From the NCBI RefSeq assembly GCF_029714425.1, contig NZ_CP121668.1:9135501-9199500 (forward strand): 64,000 bases of DNA. Direction: 5' to 3'. Positions within the stretch are counted from its first letter, which is position 1. Each line of letters opens with the position of its first letter. Source of the stretch: Bradyrhizobium sp. CB2312 (GTDB lineage: Bacteria; Pseudomonadota; Alphaproteobacteria; Rhizobiales; Xanthobacteraceae). Under the pieces are notes generated by a model, which saw only the letters and a program-made list of their open reading frames with translations, did no database searches and was not told the origin of the DNA. Positions 1 through 12,629 of this stretch are shown piece after piece. Position numbers and translations under genes: made by a program.

Positions 1-717
1 GGAGCCGAGCGGCACTTCCAGTGTGGTCGCGGAGACGTCGCGCTTGCGGCCTTGCGCGTCGGTGCCCTCCCACCAATGCTTCGGCAACACCGTGAGCTGC
101 CCGACGATCTGCGGCAGCTCGCGGTTGCCCGGCGCGTCGAACACGAATTTCACTTCGCGCTCGCCGACCTTTTCGGCCTTCACCACATGGCTGTAATAGG
201 CCGAATACATCGGATGATGCTTCTTGAAGGAATCGAGCGAGAAGATCACGTCATCCGCGGTGACCGGCTTGCCATCGTGCCATTTGGCCTCCGGCCGCAG
301 CCGGTAGGTCACGAAGGAGAAATCGTCGGGGTGGCTCACGGCTTCAGCCAGCGCGCCGTATTCGGTCGAGACCTCGTCGAGCGCGGGCGTCAGAAGCGAT
401 TCATAGATGAACGCGACGGCCCCGGCGACCTGCCCCTTCACACCGGAGACGACGATGTTGAAATTGTCGAATGTACCGACGGCAATCTGGCGCGCGACGC
501 CGCCTTTGGGTGCTTCCGGATTGACGTAGTCGAAACGTTTGAAGTCTGCGGGGTACTTGACCTTTCCGAACAGCGACAGCGCATGGCGCCAGGGTAACTC
601 ACTCGCCGATTGCGCCTCGGCGGCGCCGACGACGGGAATGCCGGCAACGGAGCCGAGAACGGGAAGCGCGGCAGCAGCGGCGCCGGTGAGCAGGAGATCG
701 CGTCGGGTAATGGCCAA
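1..717 (-). CDS. Extracellular solute-binding protein family 5 (YejA-like), partial
   Basis: N-terminal 239 residues of a periplasmic peptide-type ABC binding protein; the gene runs off the left edge of the window. A twin-arginine signal begins at residue 3 (ITRRDLLLTG followed by an Ala/Val-rich core), so export is probably by Tat. The mature start contains LPWRHALSLFGKVKYPADFKRFDYVNPEAPKGG, here read only in parts, which is typical of the YejA/microcin C type binding proteins, and the family-5 signature region AKWHDGKPVTADDVIFSL is visible near residues 137-154. The start is a TTG at 717 with AGGA about 9 bases upstream; I see no ATG in frame nearby. Substrate is not determinable; oligopeptides are the family norm. 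The permease genes would lie outside the window. Confidence 0.85.
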   Translation of the reverse strand, partial: MAITRRDLLLTGAAAAALPVLGSVAGIPVVGAAEAQSASELPWRHALSLFGKVKYPADFKRFDYVNPEAPKGGVARQIAVGTFDNFNIVVSGVKGQVAGAVAFIYESLLTPALDEVSTEYGALAEAVSHPDDFSFVTYRLRPEAKWHDGKPVTADDVIFSLDSFKKHHPMYSAYYSHVVKAEKVGEREVKFVFDAPGNRELPQIVGQLTVLPKHWWEGTDAQGRKRDVSATTLEVPLGS

Positions 718-929
718 ATCAATAGTCCTGTCTTGAAGGAGGCTACTCCTTTAAGGTCCCAATATAGGCGAGGTTTCGACGGAATATGTTGCTTTTTCCT
801 CATGTTGGAAGGCCGGACGGCCTCTCGGATGCGGCCAAACGCCCCGATAACGTCATCGCGAGGCCCGGATAACGAAACGGCCAGGCTTTTCAGCCTGGCC
901 GCATGTTCCAGAAGAGGTTTTTGACGCCC

Positions 930-1487
930 TTACTTCGACGCCGTCGGGATCGGCTGCGGATGCTCTGACAGCGAATTCAGATAGGCAATGACGTCGGCGC
1001 GCTCGGAATCCTTGGGGATACCGGCGAAGCCCATCGCCGTGCCCGGGATGAAACCCTTCGGACTGGCAATGAACTTGTTGAGGTCGTCGAACGTCCAGGT
1101 GCCGCCCTTGGCCTTCATGGCGGCCGAGAAGTTGAAGCCGTTGCGGCCCTCGCCCCTGGCTTCACCGACGACGCCATAGAGGTTCGGACCGACGCGATTC
1201 GGGCCGCCCTTCTCGAAGGTGTGGCAGGCGCCGCACTTCTTGGCGGCGGCAGCGCCCTTCTCGACGGAAGCGGTCTGGAGCAGCTTTTCGATCGGTTCGG
1301 ACGATGCGGCGGCCGCGCCACCTTCCTTGCCACCGTGGCCGGCATCTTCCTTGACCGCGATCTCGAAGCCCGGCTTTTCCGGCATCTTGGGCGAGAACAG
1401 CGCCTGGGCGGTGAAGCTCGTCACCAGCAGGATGAGACAGGTGCCGAGCACGGCACCGAGAATCTTGTTGAGTTCGAAAGAGTCCAT
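930..1487 (-). CDS. cycM: Membrane-anchored c-type cytochrome CycM
   Basis: 185-residue cytochrome c with an uncleaved N-terminal anchor. The ATG at 1487 gives MDSFELNKILGAVLGTCLIL, a single hydrophobic segment (about residues 8-28) rather than a cleavable signal. A linker rich in Gly, Ala and Glu follows, then the haem motif CGACH at about residues 84-88 and the distal Met in the GTAMGF segment. Length and layout match the rhizobial CycM (cytochrome c552) that carries electrons from the bc1 complex to the aa3 oxidase. An upstream in-frame codon would add eight residues without a better ribosome site, so the shorter start is used. It is divergent from kdsB. Confidence 0.9.
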   Translation of the reverse strand: MDSFELNKILGAVLGTCLILLVTSFTAQALFSPKMPEKPGFEIAVKEDAGHGGKEGGAAAASSEPIEKLLQTASVEKGAAAAKKCGACHTFEKGGPNRVGPNLYGVVGEARGEGRNGFNFSAAMKAKGGTWTFDDLNKFIASPKGFIPGTAMGFAGIPKDSERADVIAYLNSLSEHPQPIPTASK

Positions 1488-1708
1488 TTCCGGCCAGGCC
1501 CCACACCGCAAGAAGGAAACAGCGGCCCAAGCGGGCCGCCAGGACGAGCCTCGGGAGAATCAAAACGTTCCTTGTTGTTTCCCCGAGTTTTGCCATTGAG
1601 ATATCGGTTTGCCCGGGGTCTGGCAACCCGTATAAGCGACCCGGCTTCGAACCCGTCCCCACCCCATTTCTCGGCGCGGAAAACGCCCCGTTTCCAGGCC
1701 CTTGACCG

Positions 1709-2449
1709 ATGATCGATCCCCGCATTTTGGTGCTGATCCCAGCCCGCATGGCCGCCACCCGCCTGCCCGGCAAGCCGCTCGCCGACATCGCGGGCCTGCC
1801 GATGATCGTGCATGTGCTGCGCCGCGCCGAGGCCGCTGCAATCGGCCGGGTCGCGGTCGCAACCGACACTGACGAGATCGCCTCGGTGGTTACGGCCCAT
1901 GGCGGCGAGGCCGTGATGACCCGCTCTACACACCCCTCCGGCTCCGACCGCATCCACGAGGCCATGCAGAAGCTCGATCCGGACGGCAAGGCCGAGATCG
2001 TGATCAATCTCCAGGGCGATTTCCCGACCATCACTCCGCAGACCATCCGCGAGGTGCTGCCGCCTTTTGACGACCCCGCGGTCGACATCGTGACACTGGC
2101 CTCCCAGATCCACACCGAGGAAGAAGACCTCGCTCCGAGCGTCGTGAAGGCGATCGGCTCGCCGATCGGACCGCGGCGGATGCGGGCACTTTATTTCACC
2201 CGCGCCACCGCCCCCTACGGCAACGGACCGCGATACCACCACATCGGCCTCTATGCCTATCGCCGCGCCGCGCTGGAGCGGTTCGTGTCGCTGCCGCCCT
2301 CACCGCTCGAAAAACAGGAGAGCCTGGAGCAGCTCCGGGCGGTGGAAGCCGGCATGCGCATCGACATCATGATCGTCGACACCGTGCCTCGCGGGGTGGA
2401 TACGCCGCCCGATCTCGAAACCGCGCGCAGCATCCTTTCCAAATCCTGA
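1709..2449 (+). CDS. kdsB: 3-deoxy-manno-octulosonate cytidylyltransferase
   Basis: 246 residues, full length for KdsB. The enzyme makes CMP-Kdo from CTP and Kdo for lipid A core assembly in the cytosol. The N-terminal nucleotide-binding signature [16 protein letters not shown] lies at residues 9-24, and the LQGDFP motif that holds the metal-binding Asp is at about residues 107-112. [16 protein letters not shown] and the downstream [13 protein letters not shown] segment are family hallmarks. It is followed after 37 bases by pheA on the same strand, so the two are probably co-transcribed, though the functions are unrelated. Confidence 0.96.
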   Translation: MIDPRILVLIPARMAATRLPGKPLADIAGLPMIVHVLRRAEAAAIGRVAVATDTDEIASVVTAHGGEAVMTRSTHPSGSDRIHEAMQKLDPDGKAEIVINLQGDFPTITPQTIREVLPPFDDPAVDIVTLASQIHTEEEDLAPSVVKAIGSPIGPRRMRALYFTRATAPYGNGPRYHHIGLYAYRRAALERFVSLPPSPLEKQESLEQLRAVEAGMRIDIMIVDTVPRGVDTPPDLETARSILSKS

Positions 2450-2486
2450 GCCGCTGCTACAAGGCCGACCAGGAGCACTTCAAGAC

Positions 2487-3344
2487 ATGAGCAAGATGAA
2501 GATCGCATTCCAGGGCGAGCCCGGAGCCAATTCCCACATTGCCATCGTCGAGGCCTATCCCGACGCCGAGCCGATGCCCTGCGCCACCTTCGAGGACGCG
2601 CTGTCGGCGATCTCCTCGGGCGAGGCAGATCTCGGCATGATCCCGATCGAGAACTCGGTCGCCGGCCGCGTCGCCGACATCCACCATCTGCTGCCGGCCT
2701 CCGGCCTTTTCATCATCGGCGAATGGTTTCTCCCCGTCCGCCACCAGCTGATGGCGGTGAAGGGGACCAGGCTCGACGACATCAAGAGCGTCGAGAGCCA
2801 TGTGCATGCGCTCGGCCAGTGCCGGCGCATCATCCGCAAGCTCGGCATCAAGCCGATCGTGCATGCCGACACCGCCGGCAGCGCCCGCGACATCTCCGAG
2901 CGCAACGACAAGACCGTCGCCGCGATCGCCTCGCGCCTCGCCGCCAAGATCTATGGCCTCGACATCCTTGCCGAGGACATCGAGGACGAGGCCCACAACA
3001 CCACGCGCTTCGTCGTGCTGGCGCGCGAGCCGAAATGGGCGGTCCAAGGTTCGGGCCCGCTGGTCACGACTTTTGTATTTCGCGTGCGCAATTTGCCGGC
3101 CGCGCTCTACAAGGCGCTCGGCGGCTTTGCCACCAACGGCGTCAACATGACCAAGCTCGAGAGCTACATGGTCGACGGCAATTTCTTCGCCACGCAGTTT
3201 TATGCCGACGTCGATGGCCACCCCGAAGACAAGGGCCTTGCGTTTGCGATCGAGGAGCTGAAGTTCTTCTCGCGAGAATTCCGCATCGTCGGCGTGTATC
3301 CCGGCCACCCGTTCCGCGCGACGTTCAGCGAGGCACAGGATTAG
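2487..3344 (+). CDS. pheA: Prephenate dehydratase
   Basis: 285-residue monofunctional prephenate dehydratase converting prephenate to phenylpyruvate in phenylalanine synthesis. The catalytic domain (about 1-185) starts with KIAFQGEPGANSHIA and includes the NSVAGRVADIHHLL and NTTRFVVLA motifs. A C-terminal ACT domain (about 195-275) carries GGFATNGVNMTKLESYMV, the phenylalanine-sensing region, so feedback inhibition is likely. No chorismate mutase domain is fused. It lies directly downstream of kdsB and is followed by a palindromic repeat. Confidence 0.96.
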   Translation: MSKMKIAFQGEPGANSHIAIVEAYPDAEPMPCATFEDALSAISSGEADLGMIPIENSVAGRVADIHHLLPASGLFIIGEWFLPVRHQLMAVKGTRLDDIKSVESHVHALGQCRRIIRKLGIKPIVHADTAGSARDISERNDKTVAAIASRLAAKIYGLDILAEDIEDEAHNTTRFVVLAREPKWAVQGSGPLVTTFVFRVRNLPAALYKALGGFATNGVNMTKLESYMVDGNFFATQFYADVDGHPEDKGLAFAIEELKFFSREFRIVGVYPGHPFRATFSEAQD

Positions 3345-3464
3345 TCTCGTGTCCCGGACGCGCGAAGCGCGAGCCGGGACCCAGGGGCTGCAATTCACAG
3401 GACTTCGATGGGCCCCAGCTCTGCAGCGCATCACTGCGCGCTGCGCTGCGTCCGGGGCACGAGA
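3345..3464. repeat. Palindromic intergenic repeat, family A copy 1
   Basis: The ends are inverted repeats of one another: TCTCGTGTCCCGGACGC at the left and GCGTCCGGGGCACGAGA at the right, with an inner segment around GAGCCGGGACCCA. A second, longer copy sits at 50262-50429. It fills the gap between the ends of pheA and the convergent monooxygenase gene and may form a cruciform or a bidirectional terminator. Confidence 0.8.
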
Positions 3465-3467
3465 GAT

Positions 3468-4481
3468 TTACGCTGCAGCGCGAAGCCCAAACGCCTCCGC
3501 CAGCAGCGAATACGACTTCTTCCGCGCCTCGTGATCGTACACGGCCGTGATCACCATCAGCTCGTCCGGCTTGCTGGCATCGATCAGCGGCTGGAGCTTC
3601 TTCTGCACGGTCGCGGGACTACCGACGAACAGGCGCGAGCGGTTGCGGGCAATCGAGACGCGCTCGGAATCCGTATAGGGATAAGCCAGCGCTTCCTCGA
3701 CGCTCGGCAGCGGCAGATATTGACCGCGATCGCGGCGCAGACGGTTGAGATCGAACGAGGTGGCGAGCTTCTCGGCCTCTTCATCGGTATCCGCCGTGAC
3801 GATTGCGACCGCGAGGATCGCGTGCGGGCTGTCGCTCCAGGCCGAGGGCTGGAAGTGGTTGCGATAGTGCACCATCGCGTCGATCGCATCATGGGACGCG
3901 AAATGATGGGCGAAGGCGAAGCCCATGCCGACCTGGGCGGCGAGCTCCGAGGAATAGTCGCTGGAGCCGAGCAGCCAGATCGGCGGCAGCCGCGTATCGT
4001 CGGGCATCGCGACGACGTTGTTGTAAGGATGTCCCGACGGGAATTCGCGGGTCTCCCACAGGATCAGCTCGTGCAGCCGCTCCAGGAAATCGTCGCCCTC
4101 GCGGCGGTCGAGCCGGCTGCGCAGCGCATAGGCCGTGGCACCGTCGGTGCCGGGCGCGCGGCCAAGGCCAAGATCAATGCGGCCGGGAAACAGCGCCTCC
4201 AGCATCTTGAAGCGCTCGGCCACCACCAGCGGCGCGTGGTTGGGCAGCATCACGCCGCCGGAGCCGACGCGGATGTGCTTCGTCACCGCCGCGATCTGCC
4301 CGATCATCACGTCGGGCGCGGGGCTCGCGACGGAAGCGAGGTTGTGATGCTCGGCGAGCCAATAGCGGACATAGCCGAGCCCGTCGACATGGCGCGCCAG
4401 ATCGATGCTGTTACGCAACGCCGCGGCGGGTTTTGTGCCTGTGGTGACGACCGAGAGGTCGAGGACTGAAAGCGGGATCAT
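3468..4481 (-). CDS. LLM-class flavin-dependent oxidoreductase (luciferase-like)
   Basis: 337-residue luciferase-family monooxygenase with the TIM-barrel fold expected for FMNH2- or F420-dependent enzymes. The ATG at 4481 gives [15 protein letters not shown], the normal N terminus of the single-component subgroup; the upstream in-frame start adds a basic stretch not typical of the family. Visible family segments are [37 protein letters not shown] and [18 protein letters not shown]. Substrate is unknown. The gene is convergent with pheA and divergent from metF. Confidence 0.9.
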   Translation of the reverse strand: MIPLSVLDLSVVTTGTKPAAALRNSIDLARHVDGLGYVRYWLAEHHNLASVASPAPDVMIGQIAAVTKHIRVGSGGVMLPNHAPLVVAERFKMLEALFPGRIDLGLGRAPGTDGATAYALRSRLDRREGDDFLERLHELILWETREFPSGHPYNNVVAMPDDTRLPPIWLLGSSDYSSELAAQVGMGFAFAHHFASHDAIDAMVHYRNHFQPSAWSDSPHAILAVAIVTADTDEEAEKLATSFDLNRLRRDRGQYLPLPSVEEALAYPYTDSERVSIARNRSRLFVGSPATVQKKLQPLIDASKPDELMVITAVYDHEARKKSYSLLAEAFGLRAAA

Positions 4482-4865
4482 GGCGCGGTAACGTAATGGA
4501 GGCCGGCGCGGCAGCAATGGGCAGACTGCGCAGGTCTGGCGTGTGCCGGCCGCGAGCGCAGGCGGCGGGCGGAGCTAGGGGAGTGGGACGAATTCCGTCC
4601 AAGCAACACAAGATTCACATTGCCCACTCAACGAAATCGCTACAACAGCCACTTTCATTCGCGCAATGCACTGATATATATACGTATTATAAAGCTTGCT
4701 ATTTCCCACCCCATTTCTCACGCTGGCGATAATTCGTATAATTAGTTACAAAGTGGGCCACTTCCCATCAACGATGGGCTGTCGAGCGCAACCGCTTTGG
4801 CTTATCTTGGCGTCTTCCAATCTAGACCTGACCGCCGGCCGCCAAAATTTGGAGTGAGTGGTGCC
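4482..4865. promoter_or_regulatory. Divergent promoter region and metF-metH leader
   Basis: This 384-base gap between the monooxygenase and metF holds no convincing gene. Its middle (about 4600-4750) is unusually AT-rich for this DNA and probably contains the metF promoter. Just downstream is a perfect hairpin CCCATC-AAC-GATGGG at 4764-4778, preceded by GTGGGCCAC at 4753-4761 that could pair alternatively with the CCCAT strand. I could not match it to SAM-II, SAH or cobalamin riboswitch consensus, so the regulatory role is inference. Confidence 0.5.
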
Positions 4866-5786
4866 ATGACCGACCTGACGATTCCTGCCCGCAACGAAGG
4901 GCAAGATGGGTACCTGAAGCGGCCTGCGATCTCCTTCGAGTTCTTTCCGCCCAAGACGGAAGATATGGAGCGGAATCTCTGGGAGACAATCAATCGGCTG
5001 GCCCCGCTCGATCCGAAATTCGTCTCGGTGACCTATGGCGCCGGCGGCTCGACCCGTGAGCGGACGCATTCGACCATCTCGCGCATCCTCAAGGAAACCG
5101 CGCTGCTGCCGGCGGCGCATCTGACCTGCGTCGGCGCCTCGCGCGGCGAGATCGACGAGATCGTCGACCGCTATCACGAGGTCGGCGTCCGCCACATCGT
5201 CGGCCTCCGCGGCGATCCCGCAGGCGGCATCGGCACGCCCTATTCCAGCCATCCCGACGGCTATCAGAGCTCGGCCGAGCTCGTCGCAGGGATCAAGAAG
5301 CGGCACGCGGACATCGAAGTGTCCGTGTCGGCCTATCCCGAGAAGCACCCCGAGGCGCGCGACTTCGACGCCGACATCGACACGCTTCAGGCCAAGGTCG
5401 ACGCCGGGGCGACGCGCGCGATCACCCAGGTGTTCTTCGATAACGACCTCTACTTCCGCTATCTCGACCGGGTCCGCGCCCGCGGCATCAATATCCCGAT
5501 CGTGCCGGGCATCATGCCCATGCACAATTTCAAGCAGGCCCGTAATTTCGTCACCCGCGCCGGCACCACCGTGCCGGACTGGTTCGCCGCGAAGTTCGAA
5601 GGCCTCGATGACGATGCCGAGACTCGCAAGCTGGTCGCGGCGACCGTCGCCGCCGGCCAGGTGCAGAAGCTCGCCAAGCACGGCGTCGACACCTTCCATT
5701 TCTACACCATGAACCGCGCCGATCTCGTGTTCGCGATCAGCCATTTGCTCGGCATTCGCGCCAAGAGCGCCCAGAAGGCTGCGTAA
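4866..5786 (+). CDS. metF: 5,10-methylenetetrahydrofolate reductase
   Basis: 306-residue MTHFR, which reduces 5,10-methylene-THF to 5-methyl-THF, the methyl donor for MetH. The barrel starts with ISFEFFPPKTEDMERNLW (about residues 22-39) and shows VSVTYGAGGSTRERT, HLTCVGASRGEIDEI and IVGLRGDPAGG, all FAD/folate-binding segments. ATG at 4866 follows GGAGTG; the longer in-frame ORF from 4797 lacks family similarity in its extra residues. metH begins six bases after the stop, so they form one operon. Confidence 0.96.
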   Translation: MTDLTIPARNEGQDGYLKRPAISFEFFPPKTEDMERNLWETINRLAPLDPKFVSVTYGAGGSTRERTHSTISRILKETALLPAAHLTCVGASRGEIDEIVDRYHEVGVRHIVGLRGDPAGGIGTPYSSHPDGYQSSAELVAGIKKRHADIEVSVSAYPEKHPEARDFDADIDTLQAKVDAGATRAITQVFFDNDLYFRYLDRVRARGINIPIVPGIMPMHNFKQARNFVTRAGTTVPDWFAAKFEGLDDDAETRKLVAATVAAGQVQKLAKHGVDTFHFYTMNRADLVFAISHLLGIRAKSAQKAA

Positions 5787-5792
5787 GAGAAA

Positions 5793-9638
<3,846 letters not shown>

Positions 9639-10054
9639 GCGCGCCCCGCCCCAAAACATGAAAATGAAAAACAACCCCATGCACAGTAGCGATGGGGTTG
9701 AAAGGGCTACGCAATTTCGGTCTTGCCGACAACGGCTTGCGCCGTCGGGCAAAACACCTGTAATATTCCATCATCGCCAGCCGCGTCGGTGTCGTACTGC
9801 GGCAGATGCGAGTGTGTCCCTCACATCTCTCGCCTACACGCACGGTCCCCATCCTCCCCTGGAGGGCTATCGCATATGGGGATTTACACGAGGTCGTCAT
9901 GCCCGGGCTTGTCCCGGACATCCACGTTCTTTGTGTCGCGGGGGAAACACGTGGATGGCCGGGACAAGCCCGGCCATGACGCCGTGGAAGCTTCAATGCC
10001 CACGCGCACATCATATGCGATAGCCTTACCCTCCAGGGGAGGGTCAGAGGGGCC
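9639..10054. repeat. Gene-free composite repeat region
   Basis: This 416-base gap between metH and the convergent GST gene is made of repeats. A hairpin CAACCCCAT / ATGGGGTTG lies at 9672-9700 behind an A-rich run. An outer inverted repeat (9853-9878 CCTCCCCTGGAGGG then CTATCGCATATG; right arm 10012-10043) encloses a family B repeat at 9895-9981. I see no coding sequence here. Confidence 0.75.
9895..9981. repeat. Palindromic intergenic repeat, family B copy 1
   Basis: Starts CGTCATGCCCGGGCTTGTCC, contains CCACGTTCTT and ACGTGGATGG, and ends with GGACAAGCCCGGCCATGACG. A close copy is at 19819-19899. It sits inside another inverted repeat. Confidence 0.85.
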
Positions 10055-10684
10055 TCACCCCTTCGGCGGGGCGAGCGGCTGCACGATCTCTTGGAAAGGC
10101 GGCAGTGCCTCGCAGCGATCGGAATGAGCAGACAGCGCCGGATAGCGCGCCGCATCGAACAGTTGCGGATGGGCCTCGCGGGTGAAGCGGGTGACGCAGG
10201 CCACCGCCACGTCTGCGTGGCCGATGCGATCGCCCAGCCAGTACGGCGTCGTCACCTTGGCGCGCTCGGCCTCGAGCACACCGAGCACGTCGGAGATCTG
10301 CGCCTGGCAACGCTCGACCCACAACGCGAGCTGCTCCTTCCGCAGCACGCGCTCGTAGAGCAGGCTCACCCCCTTGTCGCCGAGGCCTGAGGCGAGCGCG
10401 CAGATGCGCAAATGCCTGCGCCGATCGGCGCCGCCGCGCGGCAGCATCGCCTTCGCCTCGCCGACGAGCTCGTCGAGATAGTCGAGGATGACAGTGCTCT
10501 CGATCAGCGCCTCGCCGTCGTCGAGCACCAGGGTCGGCACGCGACGCAGCGGGTTGTACGGCGCGATCTTGTCGGCATCGCCGAAGGTCGACCACGGCTT
10601 GTGCTCGAAGGCGAGCCCGTAAAGCTTCAGTGCAATGGCGACGCGGCGGACGAAGGGGGAATCATATTGGCCGATCAGGAACAT
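10055..10684 (-). CDS. Glutathione S-transferase family protein
   Basis: 209-residue protein with an N-terminal thioredoxin-like domain (MFLIGQYDSPFVRRVAIAL, VPTLVLDDGEALIESTVIL with the cis-Pro and the Glu-Ser pair that binds glutathione) and a C-terminal helical domain including the WLGDRIGHADVAVACV N-capping motif. The putative catalytic residue is Ser9 or Tyr7. Substrate is unknown. Its stop borders a repeat region convergent with metH, and it is upstream-adjacent to the ArsR-type gene in the same direction with a 150-base gap. Confidence 0.9.
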   Translation of the reverse strand: MFLIGQYDSPFVRRVAIALKLYGLAFEHKPWSTFGDADKIAPYNPLRRVPTLVLDDGEALIESTVILDYLDELVGEAKAMLPRGGADRRRHLRICALASGLGDKGVSLLYERVLRKEQLALWVERCQAQISDVLGVLEAERAKVTTPYWLGDRIGHADVAVACVTRFTREAHPQLFDAARYPALSAHSDRCEALPPFQEIVQPLAPPKG

Positions 10685-10836
10685 GGTTCGCGCTCTTCTC
10701 GTTCAATGGGCACGGCAGGGCCGATCAGTATCCGCGAGAGGAGCGCTGCGGCGCAAGGAAGATATTGAACATGGAGCATTGAGCCGGATGCAACGGCGCG
10801 CTCGACTGCGTCCCGTGCAGCTCACGCGCGGCGCGC

Positions 10837-11139
10837 TCAAAGACCGTCCCGGATCTCGCGCTTGATGGCGGCGATCGCGGTCTCGTCGCGCTTGTACATC
10901 GTCCACTGCTTGATCCGCTTGGCACGCACCAGCTTTGCCGCCGTCAGCACCCGCATGTGCTCGCTCAAGGTCGGCGCGCTGACGCCGAGCTTTTCGGCGA
11001 TCAGCAATCCGCAGACGCCGTCCTCGACCAGGTCGCCATCGGCCTGCTCGCGGAAATGCTTTCGCGGATCCCGCAGCCAGTCCAGGATCTGCAGGCGGCG
11101 CTCATTGGCCAGCGCGCGCAAGGCGATTGCGAATTTCAT
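10837..11139 (-). CDS. ArsR-family HTH transcriptional regulator
   Basis: 100-residue winged-helix protein: FAIALRALANERRLQILDWLRDP is the ArsR N-terminal helix pair, and LIAEKLGVSAPTLSEHMRVLTAAKLVRAKRIKQWTMYKRDE is recognition helix plus wing. It contains one Cys (GVCGLLIAEK) but no ELCVCDL-type metal-binding motif, so metal sensing is unlikely. It is divergent from the dehydratase gene with 63 bases between the starts, so it may control that gene, itself and the downstream GST. Confidence 0.88.
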   Translation of the reverse strand: MKFAIALRALANERRLQILDWLRDPRKHFREQADGDLVEDGVCGLLIAEKLGVSAPTLSEHMRVLTAAKLVRAKRIKQWTMYKRDETAIAAIKREIRDGL

Positions 11140-11202
11140 TTAGCCATTTTGCTAATTACCTAATTGATGTCAACTCTCCGATACGGTATGAAGGATGCCA
11201 TC

Positions 11203-12150
11203 ATGACAGCGACAATGGACATCAATCGGGAGCGGATCGCGGCGACCGAGGCGGTCATCCGTCCGCATATCAGGCGCACGCCGCTCATTCAGGCCGACCT
11301 CGCCGATTTCGGCCTGCCGGCGGCACCCGTGACGTTCAAGCTCGAGATGCTGCAGCATTCCGGATCGTTCAAGGCGCGGGGCGCCTTCGCCAATCTGCTG
11401 CTGCGGCAGGTGCCGGCGGCCGGCGTCGTCGCGGCATCCGGCGGCAATCACGGCGCGGCGGTCGCCTATGCGGCGCAGCGGCTCGGCATTCCCGCCACGA
11501 TCTTCGTGCCCGACATCACCTCACCGGCCAAGGCCGAGCGCATCAGCGGCTATGGCGCAAAGCTCGTGATCGCCGGCAACCGCTACGCCGATGCGCTCGC
11601 CGCGAGCGAAGCGCATGTCGCGCAGACTGGCGCGCTGGCCGTCCATGCCTACGACCAGGCCGAAACCCTGCTCGGCCAGGGCAGCGTCGCCCTGGAGCTG
11701 GAGCAGGATGCGCCCGGCATCGACACGCTGCTGGTGGCAGTCGGTGGCGGCGGGCTGATCGGCGGCATCGCGGCGTGGTGTGCCGGCCGCACGCGCATCG
11801 TGGCGGTCGAGCCGGAGCAGTCGCCAACCCTGCACGCCGCCTTCGCGGCCGGCGCGCCGGTCGATGCGCCGGCCGGCGGCATTGCCGCCGACAGTCTCGC
11901 GCCGCGGCGCGTCGGGGAATTGATGTTTCCGATCGCGCGCTCCCATGTCGAGCGCGTCGTCCTCGTCAGCGACGACGCGATCCGGCAGGCCCAGGCCGCG
12001 CTGTGGTCGCGCCTGCGCCTCGTCACCGAGCCCGGCGGGGCAGCCGCATTTGCCGCGTTCCTGTCCGGCCGCTATCGTCCCGCGGCCGGCGAACGCATCG
12101 CGGTGCTGGTCTGCGGCGCCAACACCACGGCAGTGAAGTTCGACAGCTAG
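11203..12150 (+). CDS. Threonine/serine dehydratase, PLP-dependent
   Basis: 315-residue fold-type II PLP enzyme. The Schiff-base lysine is in SGSFKARGAF (about residues 49-58), the SGGNHG phosphate-side motif follows, and the glycine loop is AVGGGGLIGG. C-terminal VLVCGANTTAV fits the short catabolic dehydratase class without a regulatory ACT domain. It likely deaminates threonine or serine to a 2-oxo acid. ATG at 11203 is chosen because AAGGA lies seven bases upstream; ORF starts further upstream have none. Divergent from an ArsR-type regulator. Confidence 0.88.
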   Translation: MTATMDINRERIAATEAVIRPHIRRTPLIQADLADFGLPAAPVTFKLEMLQHSGSFKARGAFANLLLRQVPAAGVVAASGGNHGAAVAYAAQRLGIPATIFVPDITSPAKAERISGYGAKLVIAGNRYADALAASEAHVAQTGALAVHAYDQAETLLGQGSVALELEQDAPGIDTLLVAVGGGGLIGGIAAWCAGRTRIVAVEPEQSPTLHAAFAAGAPVDAPAGGIAADSLAPRRVGELMFPIARSHVERVVLVSDDAIRQAQAALWSRLRLVTEPGGAAAFAAFLSGRYRPAAGERIAVLVCGANTTAVKFDS

Positions 12151-12163
12151 TTGCGGAGATTGC

Positions 12164-12586
12164 ATGATCAGGCCGGGCACCGTTTTCCTGATGTCGATCC
12201 TGCTTGCACTGCCCCCTGGTCGCGCTCAAGCGCAGGACCGTCCGATCGGATTCCTGACTCCGTCGAGAAACATCGTCTGCCAGGTCTTTGCCGATAACGG
12301 CCAGGGTGTACTTCGCTGCGACATCATGGTGACCGACACGCTGCCGCGCCCTCCCTCCGATTGCGAGCTCGACTGGGGCCACGCCTTCGAGATGAGCACC
12401 AAGGGCAGCGCCGGCCGCATCTGCGCCGGCGACAGCGTGATGGACGCCTCGCTGCCGGTGCTCGCCTATGGCGAGGTGTGGCAGCGCGCGGGCTTCACCT
12501 GCCGGTCGGAGCAGACGGGAGTGACGTGCTTCAACGCCATGCAGCACGGGTTCTCGCTGGCACGGGCAGAGCAGAAGGTGTTTTGA
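12164..12586 (+). CDS. Small secreted DUF6636-like protein
   Basis: 140 residues with a clear Sec signal (MIRPGTVFLMSILLALPPGRAQAQ, cleavage near residue 24). The mature part opens with IGFLTPSRNIVCQVF, the FxTPSxNIxC pattern of the DUF6636 family, and has six cysteines (in NIVC, LRCD, SDCE, RICA, FTCR and VTCF), which probably form three disulfides. No function is known for the family. It begins 13 bases after the dehydratase stop and may share its transcript. It is the last normal-GC gene before the lower-GC island. Confidence 0.8.
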   Translation: MIRPGTVFLMSILLALPPGRAQAQDRPIGFLTPSRNIVCQVFADNGQGVLRCDIMVTDTLPRPPSDCELDWGHAFEMSTKGSAGRICAGDSVMDASLPVLAYGEVWQRAGFTCRSEQTGVTCFNAMQHGFSLARAEQKVF

Positions 12587-12629
12587 GGGCAATCATCAAA
12601 GAGCGCTCGACGGTCTACATCTCCTGCAT

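Noticed and set aside
4482..4865. SAM-II, SAH or cobalamin riboswitch ahead of metF
   Set aside because: I looked for the conserved core sequences of each and did not find them; only a simple hairpin is visible.
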